DNA from: Silvanigrella paludirubra
GTDB taxonomy: Bacteria; Bdellovibrionota_B; Oligoflexia; Silvanigrellales; Silvanigrellaceae
Direction of reading: 5' to 3'
Assembly (NCBI RefSeq): GCF_009208775.1
Contig: NZ_WFLM01000009.1
Span: 1 to 64,000, forward strand
DNA length: 64,000 nucleotides
Part shown: positions 8,107 through 16,702 of the stretch, one piece after another
How the letters are laid out: each line of letters begins with the position of its first letter
Numbering within the stretch: position 1 is the first letter of the stretch
The notes under the pieces: model-generated
Seen by the model: only the letters and a program-made list of their open reading frames with translations
What the model was told of the DNA's origin: nothing
The model's database searches: none
Program-made: the position numbers and the translations under genes

Positions 8107-8823
8107 ATGAATAAAATTTTAATTCTTGACACTGAGACAACTGGTTTAGATCCAAAAAAAGACTCCATAATTGAAGTAGCTGCAATTCTTGTTGATTTAA
8201 ATCATAAAAGAATTGAATGCCAAAGATCAGGGTTAATTTATGCGCTGACAAATGAGGACTCAGAAAAAATAACGGGAATTACTCAATTAATGTTAGATGG
8301 AGTTAAGAACGCTTTTGATGATCCATTTAATTCTATTAAAATAATGGCTGAACAAAGTATTTGCATTGTCGCTCACAATGCAGAATTTGATAAAGCTTTT
8401 GTGGAAGCTAAGGGGATTGTTTTGAGTGGCATAAATAATCTACCTTTAGCGTGGATTTGTTCATATCGCGACATAAATTATGACATTCAAACTGAAAATA
8501 AAAAACTAAGCACGCTTGCAGAGGCTTATAGCGTCGATTCTGGCGGCGCTCATCGTGCGTTATCAGATGTTACGATGCTCGCTCAAATATTATTTAAAGT
8601 ACCAAATATTGAATCGCAAATTATTAGTGCAATCGAAAACAAAAAAAAGCCAGAAGTTAAAATAATTTCATTAGCTCCGTTTGATATGAAAGAGGATGTA
8701 AAAAAAGCTGGTTTTCGTTGGAACCCTCAAGATAAAACTTGGTGGAAGAATATTCGAGCTGCTAATGAGAATGAAATAAATAATATAATTAGCTCATTTG
8801 GATTTGATGTCAAAATAGCTTAA
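8107..8823 (+). CDS. DEDDh 3'-5' exonuclease with C-terminal DUF5710-like domain
   Basis: 238 aa. Exo I is ILDTETTGLD (residues 6-15), Exo II HNAEFDKAF (about 95-103), Exo III the HRALSDV segment (about 153-159), giving the DEDDh residues of the DnaQ family. After residue 185, ISLAPFDMKEDVKKAGFRW followed by KTWW matches the DUF5710-like module (family recognised from memory). It probably trims or proofreads DNA ends in phage replication or recombination. Last gene of the 6040 operon. Confidence 0.85.
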   Translation: MNKILILDTETTGLDPKKDSIIEVAAILVDLNHKRIECQRSGLIYALTNEDSEKITGITQLMLDGVKNAFDDPFNSIKIMAEQSICIVAHNAEFDKAFVEAKGIVLSGINNLPLAWICSYRDINYDIQTENKKLSTLAEAYSVDSGGAHRALSDVTMLAQILFKVPNIESQIISAIENKKKPEVKIISLAPFDMKEDVKKAGFRWNPQDKTWWKNIRAANENEINNIISSFGFDVKIA

Positions 8824-8877
8824 TAAAATTAAGATGTTTTCATTTATAACTGAGACATGATTTTATTATAACTAGGA

Positions 8878-9315
8878 ATGAAAATGATTTTGAAGAAAAA
8901 AAACCGCAAAATAAAAGAACTAACGGAACATCAAATGCTTTCTATGAGTAGTGAAGAGTGGCGTGCGTATAAAAAAAGACAATACCGTGCCAACAGAACA
9001 CCAGAAGAAAGAGAAAAAGAGCTAGCTAAGCGTAGGGTTAATAGACCTAAATTAAAATCTGGCAAAAAAGCTCCTGCTTGGTTTGTAGAGTTATTAAAGC
9101 TTCCAAAGGGAAAATATTTAGCCAAAGATATTGCTGATAAATTAGGAATTTCAGATAGAAATTTAAAAATTGTTTTGCGTAAGAGAGGAATAGAACCAGC
9201 AGGAACGGAATTGATTGAGGGTTATTATTTTGCGTATTATTTAACTTCTCAATTTAAAGAACTTCCTAAAGAAGATATTGAGGAAGCAAAAAACAAATTA
9301 AAGGAAGAAAAATAA
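8878..9315 (+). CDS. HTH-like basic protein with APxWF motif, 145 aa
   Basis: The N-terminal half is strongly basic (MSSEEWRAYKKRQYRANRTPEERE). Then KKAPAWFVELLKLPKGKY leads into AKDIADKLGISDRNLKIVLR, a plausible helix-turn-helix. The same APxW / L-LP / helix-turn-helix arrangement occurs in the minus-strand genes at 26841 and 26552, so the three form a family. Role unknown; probably DNA binding. ATG 8884 is an alternative start. Confidence 0.65.
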   Translation: MKMILKKKNRKIKELTEHQMLSMSSEEWRAYKKRQYRANRTPEEREKELAKRRVNRPKLKSGKKAPAWFVELLKLPKGKYLAKDIADKLGISDRNLKIVLRKRGIEPAGTELIEGYYFAYYLTSQFKELPKEDIEEAKNKLKEEK

Positions 9316-9881
9316 TGAAATTCAGGGCAATAAATTTAGAAGGTGATTATGATATAAAAACTGATTGTTCATCAGGGTTAGATGCAGTTAAATCATTAAT
9401 ACAAAATATTGACGACAATTATAGTCATGATGATTTTTATGATGATGGTTATTTTTATTATTATGTTAAAAATATTGAATCCAAAAAAGTTAAAAAATAT
9501 AATCATATTAGAAAAATTGAAGTCACATCAGAAGCAGAAGAACAAGAATTAACAGAATCAGATATTAATTTTATGACTGAAAATTTTAAAAATCAAAATC
9601 CCATAAATAAATTCCTTATCATGTCGGATGATGATGCTAAATTTAATTTTGATAACGCATTTGAATCAGAAAACTTTGATACAGCAGCAAAAGATTTTGC
9701 GGATTCTTTTAATGAAAGAGATGTATTATCAGACGAAGAATTAGACTTTATGGTCATAAATTTGTTAACAAATGAATATAAATCTTATCATCTTTGGGTT
9801 AATGTAAAAGTTGATGATATAATTAATGAAGTAGAAATAACTGAAAATGATAAAGAAGATATCAACAGGTATTTAAATTAG
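9315..9881 (+). CDS. Hypothetical acidic protein, 188 aa
   Basis: Not recognised. It overlaps the stop of the preceding gene by 1 nt (TAATG). The product is very acidic (about a quarter Asp/Glu) with an Asp/Tyr-rich run at residues 33-52. Such charge could mimic DNA, but nothing specific supports that. Confidence 0.65.
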   Translation: MKFRAINLEGDYDIKTDCSSGLDAVKSLIQNIDDNYSHDDFYDDGYFYYYVKNIESKKVKKYNHIRKIEVTSEAEEQELTESDINFMTENFKNQNPINKFLIMSDDDAKFNFDNAFESENFDTAAKDFADSFNERDVLSDEELDFMVINLLTNEYKSYHLWVNVKVDDIINEVEITENDKEDINRYLN

Positions 9882-9889
9882 GAGTATAT

Positions 9890-10126
9890 ATGACTAACTT
9901 AGTACAACTTGATTTATTTGGATTGTCTGCAATAGTAAAAAAAGTGATTGAGAAAGTTACTTATGAAACAAGATATTTTGTTGAACTTATAGATGGTATT
10001 TACCACTGCTTTGTTCAGAGAAGAAAAGGCAGAGCTAAATGGTCAAAGAAAAACGTAATTGAAAAATCTAAAAAACAAATATTTTTGACTTACGCAGATA
10101 GTGATTTGGGTTTAAGGTTAATATGA
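9890..10126 (+). CDS. Small protein with N-terminal QLDLF clamp-binding-type peptide
   Basis: 78 aa. Residues 6-11 are QLDLFG, which matches the beta-clamp-binding pentapeptide consensus QL[SD]LF. The rest is basic (FVQRRKGRAKWSKKNV). AGGAG lies 8 nt before the ATG. A small protein with this motif in an early operon could dock on the host sliding clamp; this is inference. It overlaps the next gene by ATGA. Confidence 0.6.
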   Translation: MTNLVQLDLFGLSAIVKKVIEKVTYETRYFVELIDGIYHCFVQRRKGRAKWSKKNVIEKSKKQIFLTYADSDLGLRLI

Positions 10127-10719
10127 AAGCAAAAATCGCTTATAATTATTATTTTGATTATGAATCAAAAATAGACACTTGGCCAGAAGGAACTTCTATT
10201 GTTCCACATGAAGATCATAAAACAAGTATTTATGATAAAGAAAAAGATGATTATATAATTAATGATTACTATTTTGAAATATATTCAAAAAATCCGGATT
10301 CTTATTTTTGCAGCCCTTCAGCTAAAACATTAGAAGAAGCGGAGAAACTTGGATACAAAAAATTTCAAGAATATGTTAACTGCATTGAGCATGAATTTGA
10401 ACGCAGAAATTATACAACTGGCGTAGGTTATTGCAAACATTGTAATCTATTTAAATCTGAAGCTTTTTTGCCTTCTACTTTATGCATTATTTGCAAACAA
10501 CCTACAAATTTTTGCTATGACAGCATTAAGAACTATTACTGTGAAGATCATGCATTTGAAAATAAAGATGAAAAGTATTTAAATGAAAAAAAAGAATTAG
10601 AGTTATTTAAAGAGAAAATGAAAAAAATAAAAGAAAGCAAATTTGAAAGGGAAAAATTTAAAGAAAGCTTAAAAAATGTAATGCATGCTATAGCTGATAG
10701 TGTGAGTATAGAAAAATGA
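10123..10719 (+). CDS. Paralogous WP/YSKNPDSYF family protein B, 198 aa
   Basis: Closely related to the next gene: both have the W-P-[EN]-G-T opening, the shared IYSKNPDSYF/VYSKNPDSYF segment, SP..KTLE.AE, an NC..HEFER segment, then C-x2-C (CKHC), a second C-x2-C (CIIC) and a YCEDH. The last 60 residues are an added basic helix. Probably a zinc protein of unknown role; the tandem pair arose by duplication. Confidence 0.7.
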   Translation: MKAKIAYNYYFDYESKIDTWPEGTSIVPHEDHKTSIYDKEKDDYIINDYYFEIYSKNPDSYFCSPSAKTLEEAEKLGYKKFQEYVNCIEHEFERRNYTTGVGYCKHCNLFKSEAFLPSTLCIICKQPTNFCYDSIKNYYCEDHAFENKDEKYLNEKKELELFKEKMKKIKESKFEREKFKESLKNVMHAIADSVSIEK

Positions 10720-11285
10720 GCGCATTCATTTTTGACAATCATTACCGCTATTCATCTAAAATTAGTTCATGGCCTAATGGAACATTTTTAATACCTCAAA
10801 GTACAGAAAAATACGACAAAGAATTAGATAAATACTCGTTCGATAAATATTATTTAGAAGTGTATTCCAAAAATCCTGATTCTTACTTTATAAGTCCCCA
10901 TGAAAAAACATTAGAAAAAGCAGAAAGAAAAGCTTATAAGATATTCTTAAATTATTTGAATTGTAAAAATCATGAATTTGAACGTCAAGATTATTTTAGA
11001 GGTACTGGAATTTGTCGTAAATGCAATTTATTTTCTTTTCATGCTTTCACTCCTCTTTTTAGATGTGAAATTTGTAATATTCCTACAGATTATTGCCATG
11101 ATGATTATTATAAATTTTATTGCGAGGAACATAAAGATCTTAATAAATCACAATACTTTGCAATCCTTCAAAACAATATTTTAAGATCGAAAAGATGTTA
11201 TGAGAGAATTGCTAAACTAAATAATGAAAATAATTTTGAACAAATTCGTTATATGGTTGAGAGAATATATTTCAACAAAAGATAA
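10716..11285 (+). CDS. Paralogous WP/YSKNPDSYF family protein C, 189 aa
   Basis: Tandem paralogue of the preceding gene (ATGA overlap), with the same WPNGT, VYSKNPDSYF, HEFER, CRKC, CEIC and YCEEH landmarks in the same order. The C-terminus diverges. The conserved Cys/His residues suggest two zinc sites. No known family is recognised. Confidence 0.7.
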   Translation: MSAFIFDNHYRYSSKISSWPNGTFLIPQSTEKYDKELDKYSFDKYYLEVYSKNPDSYFISPHEKTLEKAERKAYKIFLNYLNCKNHEFERQDYFRGTGICRKCNLFSFHAFTPLFRCEICNIPTDYCHDDYYKFYCEEHKDLNKSQYFAILQNNILRSKRCYERIAKLNNENNFEQIRYMVERIYFNKR

Positions 11286-11309
11286 TTTTTTATAGAATGG
11301 TGAAACTGA

Positions 11310-11471
11310 TTAATAATTGTGTCGAGGAAAATAAGGCGGATCTTTAGGAAGATCATAAATCGTACAAAGATTTGGACTTATCCACCTCCATTTACAAGGA
11401 TTATTTTTAAAGAATACCGTAGTTGCAAACATGCCTGATAAAATCAAAATCATTTTTATTTGTTTCTTCAT
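11310..11471 (-). CDS. Small exported or membrane-anchored protein, 53 aa
   Basis: AGAGG lies before ATG 11471. The product starts MKKQIKMILILSGMFATTVF, a typical signal peptide or N-terminal anchor, followed by a short Pro/Cys/Trp tail (CKWRWISPNLC). It occupies most of an otherwise gene-free 330-bp interval (11286-11615) and is convergent with the gene at 10716. Such small envelope proteins can act in superinfection exclusion; unproven. Confidence 0.55.
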   Translation of the reverse strand: MKKQIKMILILSGMFATTVFFKNNPCKWRWISPNLCTIYDLPKDPPYFPRHNY

Positions 11472-11615
11472 TTAGACCTCTATTAAATTTTAGAAATTTA
11501 TTTTTATAAGTATGGACATGTATTTAATAATTTATTATAAATAGTATGTCAATCAGTTTTTCAAAAAGTCAATATATAGTTTTGTTTCTTTACCTTAATT
11601 TGAAAGGGTATTTTA

Positions 11616-12023
11616 ATGGTTGTAAAAAAAGCCAGAAAAGCTTCTACCAAGAAGACCAGTGCAAGAAAATCTACTAGAAAAATAACTACAAAAAAAGCAG
11701 GAGCAAAGAAAAAGAAAGTAGCTGCTAAAAAGACCGTTAAGAAGAAAGTAACTAAAAGAAAAACAGCTAAAAAAACAACAAAGAAAGCAGTGAAAAAGAA
11801 GGTAGCAAAAAAAGCCGGAGGAAAGAAAAAAACAGCAAAACGTGGTCGCCCAAAGAAAGTAGGAGCAAAAACCGTAAAGAAACGTGGTCGTTCTAATAAG
11901 TCAGATAAGTTAAAAAAAATAAGAAGTAGGATTAATTTAGGAACAGATTCTAATACTCAACAAAACGTTTCTAAAGGAACTGATCCAAATAATCCTCAAA
12001 ATGTAAAAAATAAAAGAAAGTAA
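11616..12023 (+). CDS. Histone H1-like Lys-rich protein with AT-hook motifs
   Basis: 135 aa, of which residues 1-100 are almost entirely Lys, Ala, Thr and Arg in KKxxxKK repeats like bacterial Hc1/AlgP-type and eukaryotic H1 tails. Two AT-hook cores occur (KRGRPKK at about 74-80 and KKRGRSNK at about 88-95). The C-terminus has a short duplication (GTDSNTQQNV / GTDPNNPQNV). Expected to bind and compact AT-rich DNA of the plasmid or virion. AAAGGG precedes the start. Confidence 0.8.
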   Translation: MVVKKARKASTKKTSARKSTRKITTKKAGAKKKKVAAKKTVKKKVTKRKTAKKTTKKAVKKKVAKKAGGKKKTAKRGRPKKVGAKTVKKRGRSNKSDKLKKIRSRINLGTDSNTQQNVSKGTDPNNPQNVKNKRK

Positions 12024-12024
12024 T

Positions 12025-12516
12025 ATGAAAAATTGGATTAATTATCAAGGAATACAAAACAGATATGGAGCACAATCATCAAATTTAACAGAAGCACTTC
12101 GTTATTTTAGTTACTCATTTATTGCATCAATAATTATAAGTAGTAAGGAAGAATTTAAAATTGGTAGCAATATTTTGCTTTCTAATACTCAGATAAAAAT
12201 ACTATTAATATGTTGTATAACTTTTATATTAATTGATATTTTTCAATATACCGTATCTTCATTGCTTAATTTTATATTAGCTAATATTATTCATATTGAT
12301 AAAAAACTATATAAAAAAGATAGCTCAAGTCAATATAAAATATTTGACTATAAAAAAGAAAATGATGATACTGAGAAAATATTTGAATTAGATTGTATAT
12401 CTGTTTTTATTTATGAGATATTTCTGCCAATTTTGTTTTTTTTAAAATTCATTATTTCTCTTATTATGATAATTAGTGCTCTTATTTTTTTAATTACTAC
12501 TATTAAATCAATTTAA
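12025..12516 (+). CDS. Hypothetical membrane protein, 163 aa
   Basis: Not recognised. Two hydrophobic segments at about residues 54-80 (ILLICCITFILIDIFQYTV) and 130-160 (FLPILFFLKFIISLIMIIS), plus a weaker one near 30, with a charged loop between. It starts 1 nt after the histone-like gene's stop and so is translationally coupled to it. Confidence 0.65.
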   Translation: MKNWINYQGIQNRYGAQSSNLTEALRYFSYSFIASIIISSKEEFKIGSNILLSNTQIKILLICCITFILIDIFQYTVSSLLNFILANIIHIDKKLYKKDSSSQYKIFDYKKENDDTEKIFELDCISVFIYEIFLPILFFLKFIISLIMIISALIFLITTIKSI

Positions 12517-12534
12517 AATACTTTATTAACTAAC

Positions 12535-12858
12535 TTATTTAATCCCCAAAGTCTTCATTATAATCTGAGCAACAACCTTACTTTTAGTTAGTCCCGTTTG
12601 TTCAACTAAATTTTCAAGAGCTTCATTAACATCAGGTCTTAAATGAGTCATTACAGGTTCTAGGCGTGCTTTTTTTTGTTTCTTTTTTAGTTCTCTTAGT
12701 TCGTCAACAAAAGAATTTACGCTAGCAGAATTATTTTTTGGCTCTTCTGTTACGGTAGCGGAAGCTCCTACTATTTGGGGTTGTGGCTCATCTGTTGGTG
12801 TTGCTTTAATTTTAAGTGATTCTTGTAACCTTTTATTTGTTGATGGCGCGATGCTCAT
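12535..12858 (-). CDS. ParA partner, ribbon-helix-helix-type partition protein
   Basis: 107 aa. Residues 1-55 are a disordered Pro/Thr/Ser linker; residues 70-107 (VMTHLRPDVNEALENLVEQ then SKVVAQIIMKTL) fit a C-terminal ribbon-helix-helix. It is the second gene after parA with a 1-nt gap. Small RHH partners with flexible N-termini that stimulate ParA are typical of type Ib partition (ParG-like). It probably binds the repeats at 13747-13782. Confidence 0.7.
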   Translation of the reverse strand: MSIAPSTNKRLQESLKIKATPTDEPQPQIVGASATVTEEPKNNSASVNSFVDELRELKKKQKKARLEPVMTHLRPDVNEALENLVEQTGLTKSKVVAQIIMKTLGIK

Positions 12859-12859
12859 T

Positions 12860-13654
12860 TTAGACTCCTTCTACTATATTGGACAACTCTTTATATGCTA
12901 CCGCAACGTTAGAATCAGGAGCGAATAAACCTACGGGAGTTTTTTGGCGCTGACTTTCAATTACTTTTACAGAGTCCGGAACTTTCACGGTTAGAAATTT
13001 TTCTTTGTACTCTTCTTCTAATTCATCGAGTAGAGCGCGTACAGCATTGGACCCGCCCTTTTGAAATGAAGTAACAAACACGCCTAGAAGTTGTAAATCG
13101 GGATTGTTACCACTTTCTTTTATCATCTGAGCAACTTCATGAATCGTGCGCATCCCTTTTTGTGAGTACACGCTTAAATCTGTAGGAACCAAATAATAAT
13201 CAGCCGCAACAAGAGCATTAATAGTTAGAACATTCATTAATGGAGATAAATCAATTAAAATATAATCAAAATTATCTTTTATTTTTGCAAGTATACTTTT
13301 TAAAATATGTTCTTTATTCAGTCGGCTGTGCAAGTGATCACTGATAGTTGCGAGTCTACAATCAGAAGGAAGTACAAGCGTATTTTGCCATGCTTCAATG
13401 GCTGGTTTAATTATTTCATCCAATTGAACCTTATTTTTAACATCTAAAAAAGCATCAAAAATAGTTTTAGTTTCCTCGTCTGTTACTTCACTCATACTCT
13501 TACCTAAAAGCATTTTGCTTGCATTTTCCTGTGAGTCTAAATCAACAACGAGCACGCTTTTACCAGAATTTCCAAGTTGGTACGCGAGTTCAATTATAGT
13601 TGTAGTCTTTCCTACACCGCCCTTTTCGTTCACGATTGCAATTGTTCTTGTCAT
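12860..13654 (-). CDS. parA: ParA-family partition ATPase (type Ib size)
   Basis: 264 aa. Deviant Walker A KGGVGKTTT (residues 11-19), Walker A' VLVVDLDSQEN (34-44), Walker B DYILIDLSP (about 131-139). No N-terminal helix-turn-helix, so it fits the short type Ib class. GGAGG lies before ATG 13654. It is in an operon with the RHH protein and would segregate the phage-plasmid over the nucleoid. Confidence 0.9.
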   Translation of the reverse strand: MTRTIAIVNEKGGVGKTTTIIELAYQLGNSGKSVLVVDLDSQENASKMLLGKSMSEVTDEETKTIFDAFLDVKNKVQLDEIIKPAIEAWQNTLVLPSDCRLATISDHLHSRLNKEHILKSILAKIKDNFDYILIDLSPLMNVLTINALVAADYYLVPTDLSVYSQKGMRTIHEVAQMIKESGNNPDLQLLGVFVTSFQKGGSNAVRALLDELEEEYKEKFLTVKVPDSVKVIESQRQKTPVGLFAPDSNVAVAYKELSNIVEGV

Positions 13655-13746
13655 GGTGTTTTACCTCCATAATTATATTACTCTCATAAAATATTTTGTT
13701 AACTTAGTTTGATTAAATTTTTGGCAGTGAGATTTTTAGAATTGTA

Positions 13747-13782
13747 GAACGTTCGTTTTTATGAATGTTCGTGCGTACGAAT
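13747..13782. repeat. Candidate parS/operator repeats upstream of parA
   Basis: Two direct repeats AACGTTCGT (13748-13756) and AATGTTCGT (13764-13772) on a 16-bp period, followed by an inverted ACGAA that makes TTCGT-gcg-TACGAA. Their position about 95 bp upstream of parA is typical of a type Ib centromere that doubles as operator. Confidence 0.5.
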
Positions 13783-13807
13783 TTGTGAAACACTTTTATA
13801 TTTGTTT

Positions 13808-15217
13808 TTACAAAAGAGCTTTTAATCTCTCTAATCCGTCATTACTTAATTGTATTACTGCTAAAGCGGTGCAATCAAACTGATCATCATATTTAGCTTT
13901 TGGAAATTTACTCATTTCACTCACATATTCAGGAACCCAAGGGAACAATTTAGGGTTCGGTAAATAAATATTTCCAGCTTGTTGCAAAGGTTGAACAACT
14001 AAACCTCTGTTGAATTTTTCGGTTTTAGGATTGAATGGAATTAAGCCTGAAATTTTATTTTTTAGCATTGAAATAACAGCACTACCATTTGCTTTATCTT
14101 CTATATATTTAGCATGTGCTAACGGATATTTATTTGATAATAATTTTACTTGTTCTATTTGTTGTGGGAAGTCCCAATGACCACGAACTTGATCCAATAA
14201 ATAAAGGTTAACACCTTTTTTGCCCCAAACTTGCCCGACTGTAAAATCATTATCCTCTGAGCCTTTGAAAGAAAAATCCCAAGTTTGAATAATGCGGTCG
14301 TAAAAAGTAAATGGTTGATCGTAGTAACGCCAATCTTCTCTTTTAAACAAAGTACCACTAGCAGGCAATGGGTCCTGTTGATATTGAGCGTTCCAATTAT
14401 AATCGCCAATTGTCTCTTTAATGTCCTGAAGCGCTTCTAAGTCATAAAGCTCAGGAAATAAAGCCTCTCCTCTTTTTCTGTTTATTTCGTTTTCTGTTGC
14501 TATAGCTGGATAGCAAACAACTTGCCATTTATGAGGTTCTGTTCTTAATAAATAACCGCTCAAATCATCTTCATGCCAACGGGTTTGGATTATTAAAATT
14601 CCAGCACCTTTGTAGCGTCTAGTATAAACTGTGGATTTGTACCAGTTAATTACTTTATTACGCATTGTATCGGAGAGGGCTTCTTGTCCATTTTTATGAG
14701 GGTCATCAATAGAGATAATATGACCGCCTTTTCCAGTAATTCCAGAATCCACACTACCAGCAATGAATGAACCGCCGTAAGTTGTTTTCCATTTTTGCAA
14801 TGACTTACAATCTTTTTTTAAATCAAATTTTGGAAATATTTCTTTGATCCAATCTTCTTTGATTAAGTCCCTGCATTTTCCTGAAAATTCTTCTGAAAGT
14901 GTTTGACCATATGAAGTAGAAATATATTCGCCTTTAGGATACTTACCCAAAAACCATGCAGGAAATCTTTCACTAAAATGAAATGATTTTCCATGTCGTG
15001 GTGGCATGAACATCATTAATCGAGGGGATTTTTTATCAATAACATCTTGAGCAAATTTCTCTAATCTTCTGCATATATCAACATGTACCCAACCAGGAAT
15101 ATAATCTGAAAAACTTTTTTGACAGAAGTTTAAAAAATCATCCTGTTCATTTTTACGTTTCTTTATTTGATTGAGTAATTCAAGAATTTTAATTTTTTCT
15201 TGAATACTACTTGTCAT
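13808..15217 (-). CDS. terL: Terminase large subunit
   Basis: 469 aa. Walker A MPPRHGKS (residues 71-78), Walker B HIISIDDP (about 164-171), coupling motif IIQTRWHEDD, then a nuclease domain beginning IQTWDFSFKG with acidic residues at YIEDKANG and KYDDQFDC. It cuts and translocates DNA into proheads. The minus-strand orientation, opposite to the other structural genes and 4.7 kb from the portal, is unusual. Overlaps terS by 11 nt. Confidence 0.92.
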   Translation of the reverse strand: MTSSIQEKIKILELLNQIKKRKNEQDDFLNFCQKSFSDYIPGWVHVDICRRLEKFAQDVIDKKSPRLMMFMPPRHGKSFHFSERFPAWFLGKYPKGEYISTSYGQTLSEEFSGKCRDLIKEDWIKEIFPKFDLKKDCKSLQKWKTTYGGSFIAGSVDSGITGKGGHIISIDDPHKNGQEALSDTMRNKVINWYKSTVYTRRYKGAGILIIQTRWHEDDLSGYLLRTEPHKWQVVCYPAIATENEINRKRGEALFPELYDLEALQDIKETIGDYNWNAQYQQDPLPASGTLFKREDWRYYDQPFTFYDRIIQTWDFSFKGSEDNDFTVGQVWGKKGVNLYLLDQVRGHWDFPQQIEQVKLLSNKYPLAHAKYIEDKANGSAVISMLKNKISGLIPFNPKTEKFNRGLVVQPLQQAGNIYLPNPKLFPWVPEYVSEMSKFPKAKYDDQFDCTALAVIQLSNDGLERLKALL

Positions 15218-15698
15218 TTTTCTCTGCTTTTTGGTGTTCTTTTAAAAGTTTTTCATAATATATATCTAACTCTTCCCTTGTCATTTCTTCTATTGCTTTT
15301 GTATTATTTTGATTATTAGAATTGAATATGTTTATCTGAGAAGAATCACCATAATCATCACGAAACCTTTTACTCATTTGATATTGTATTTGATTACCAT
15401 TTCCTTTTGCTGTTACAGCATTATTTAAGGCCAATGTTTCCCAAAATGCTTGGCATGCAGTTTGTGCTATTTCAAACGACTCTTTAAAGTTTTGAATTTC
15501 ATTAATCCAGTTATAAACAGTTTGTTTACTCACTCCGATTTTTGAAGCAAAAAAAGAAAGGCTTTGCCCTTTCTTCATTGAGTCAATTATTTCGTTGTGA
15601 TATTTATCTTGGAATAATTTTTTTCGGCCTGCGCCCTTAGGATTTTTAATTTGTTTAGATTTATTTGAATTTTTGACAGACGGTATAATTTTCTTCAT
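15207..15698 (-). CDS. terS: Terminase small subunit
   Basis: 163 aa. A basic N-terminus is followed by GRKKLFQDKYHNEIIDSMKKG and a helix-turn-helix (FFASKIGVSKQTVYNWI), the usual DNA-recognition module of TerS. The central helices would form the ring, and the acidic/Lys tail (LLKEHQKAEKND) would contact TerL. Preceded by AAGGGGGATT and a late element at 15739-15752 in the same orientation. Confidence 0.88.
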   Translation of the reverse strand: MKKIIPSVKNSNKSKQIKNPKGAGRKKLFQDKYHNEIIDSMKKGQSLSFFASKIGVSKQTVYNWINEIQNFKESFEIAQTACQAFWETLALNNAVTAKGNGNQIQYQMSKRFRDDYGDSSQINIFNSNNQNNTKAIEEMTREELDIYYEKLLKEHQKAEKNDK

Positions 15699-15738
15699 TA
15701 CAACTAATCCCCCTTAAAATATTATTAAAAAGAAGATA

Positions 15739-15752
15739 ACGGACTGTCTAAA
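15739..15752 (-). promoter_or_regulatory. Late element copy 1 (before terS)
   Basis: On the minus strand TTTAGACAGTCCGT, 41 bp before the terS start codon. The core GAC-A-GTC is an odd palindrome. Confidence 0.75.
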
Positions 15753-15774
15753 TTAAATATTGGAGTTTATTTTT

Positions 15775-16194
15775 TTGAATCTCATAAAATTTTTTATAAT
15801 TTTAATTCTTTTTATAAATAATACATGCTTTCCAAATGAATCAGCTTGCGAAAGATGTGAAAAAGGTTGTAGTACAGGTTTTAATAATAAAAATAATTCA
15901 TTCACCAAAAAAGAACTAATAAATATACTAAATAATAAAAATAAATATAAGATAGTTATTATAGATAAAATTAAAATTAATGAATTTATGATTCTTTCTG
16001 AGAATAGCGAATTAATTAACTGTAACTTAATTAACTGTGATGGACTAAAGCATAAATTTTTAGCTTTAGAAGAAGATTTAAATAATAAATTAAAAACAAC
16101 TGATAAATACATAGTAATGGATAAAAATACTAAAAAATATTTTATACTAGGATGTGCATGTTGTGAAAAATGTCCGCAAAAAAAATGTGACTAA
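15775..16194 (+). CDS. Exported Cys-rich protein, 139 aa
   Basis: Start placed at TTG 15775, 9 nt after GGAG; no ATG is available upstream of the signal sequence. Residues 1-20 (NLIKFFIILILFINNTCF) form a signal peptide. The mature part opens with a CERCEKGC cluster and ends with CACCEKCPQKKC, so it probably has many disulfides or binds metal. Not recognised. It overlaps the next gene. Confidence 0.55.
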   Translation: MNLIKFFIILILFINNTCFPNESACERCEKGCSTGFNNKNNSFTKKELINILNNKNKYKIVIIDKIKINEFMILSENSELINCNLINCDGLKHKFLALEEDLNNKLKTTDKYIVMDKNTKKYFILGCACCEKCPQKKCD

Positions 16195-16702
16195 ATTATT
16201 CAAAAAACCAAGATATAATAAATATCATAGATGTATATGTAAATATATAAGGGAATATACACCAATTATAATATCTGTTTTATCTCTTTTTTTTGGAATA
16301 TACTTTTCAATTATAACTAATAACTTTGATAGAACAAAAAAAGTAATTGAAATATCTCCAATTTTACAAAATAATATAGAATCATATAATAAAGAAATTA
16401 TGTATTCTATTATTGAAAATAAGAAAAATAATTGCGTGATTAGCGATACGCAATACGAAACAGTTTTAAAACTAAAATCTTTATTATGGGCATACATAGA
16501 AAGTGCAAAAGTGTTTTCAGCAAGTAAAGAATTATATAGTAAATGTAATGAATCATTTAATACGTCATGGAAATTATTTAATAAATACTATTCAGATTTA
16601 AAAGTAATAGATGAAAATGATTACAATATTTTTGATAAGCTAAATTTGAAAGATAATTGCACAAACTTCAACAAAGATATAATTGAAAATAATGTCAATT
16701 GA
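16154..16702 (+). CDS. Hypothetical single-pass membrane protein, about 182 aa
   Basis: The start is uncertain: the frame opens with GTG 16154 inside the preceding gene, and no ATG with a good Shine-Dalgarno precedes the membrane segment. A basic N-terminus leads to one transmembrane helix (PIIISVLSLFFGIYFSII, about residues 37-54), then a helical Cys-containing C-terminal domain. Not recognised. Convergent with the gene at 16695, overlapping by 8 nt. Confidence 0.55.
   Translation: MHVVKNVRKKNVTKLFKKPRYNKYHRCICKYIREYTPIIISVLSLFFGIYFSIITNNFDRTKKVIEISPILQNNIESYNKEIMYSIIENKKNNCVISDTQYETVLKLKSLLWAYIESAKVFSASKELYSKCNESFNTSWKLFNKYYSDLKVIDENDYNIFDKLNLKDNCTNFNKDIIENNVN

Noticed and set aside
10548-10742. 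Small minus-strand frames such as this and those at 8931, 23443, 36435, 40833 and 62013
   Set aside because: Antisense shadows of well-supported plus-strand genes, hydrophobic and lacking ribosome sites.
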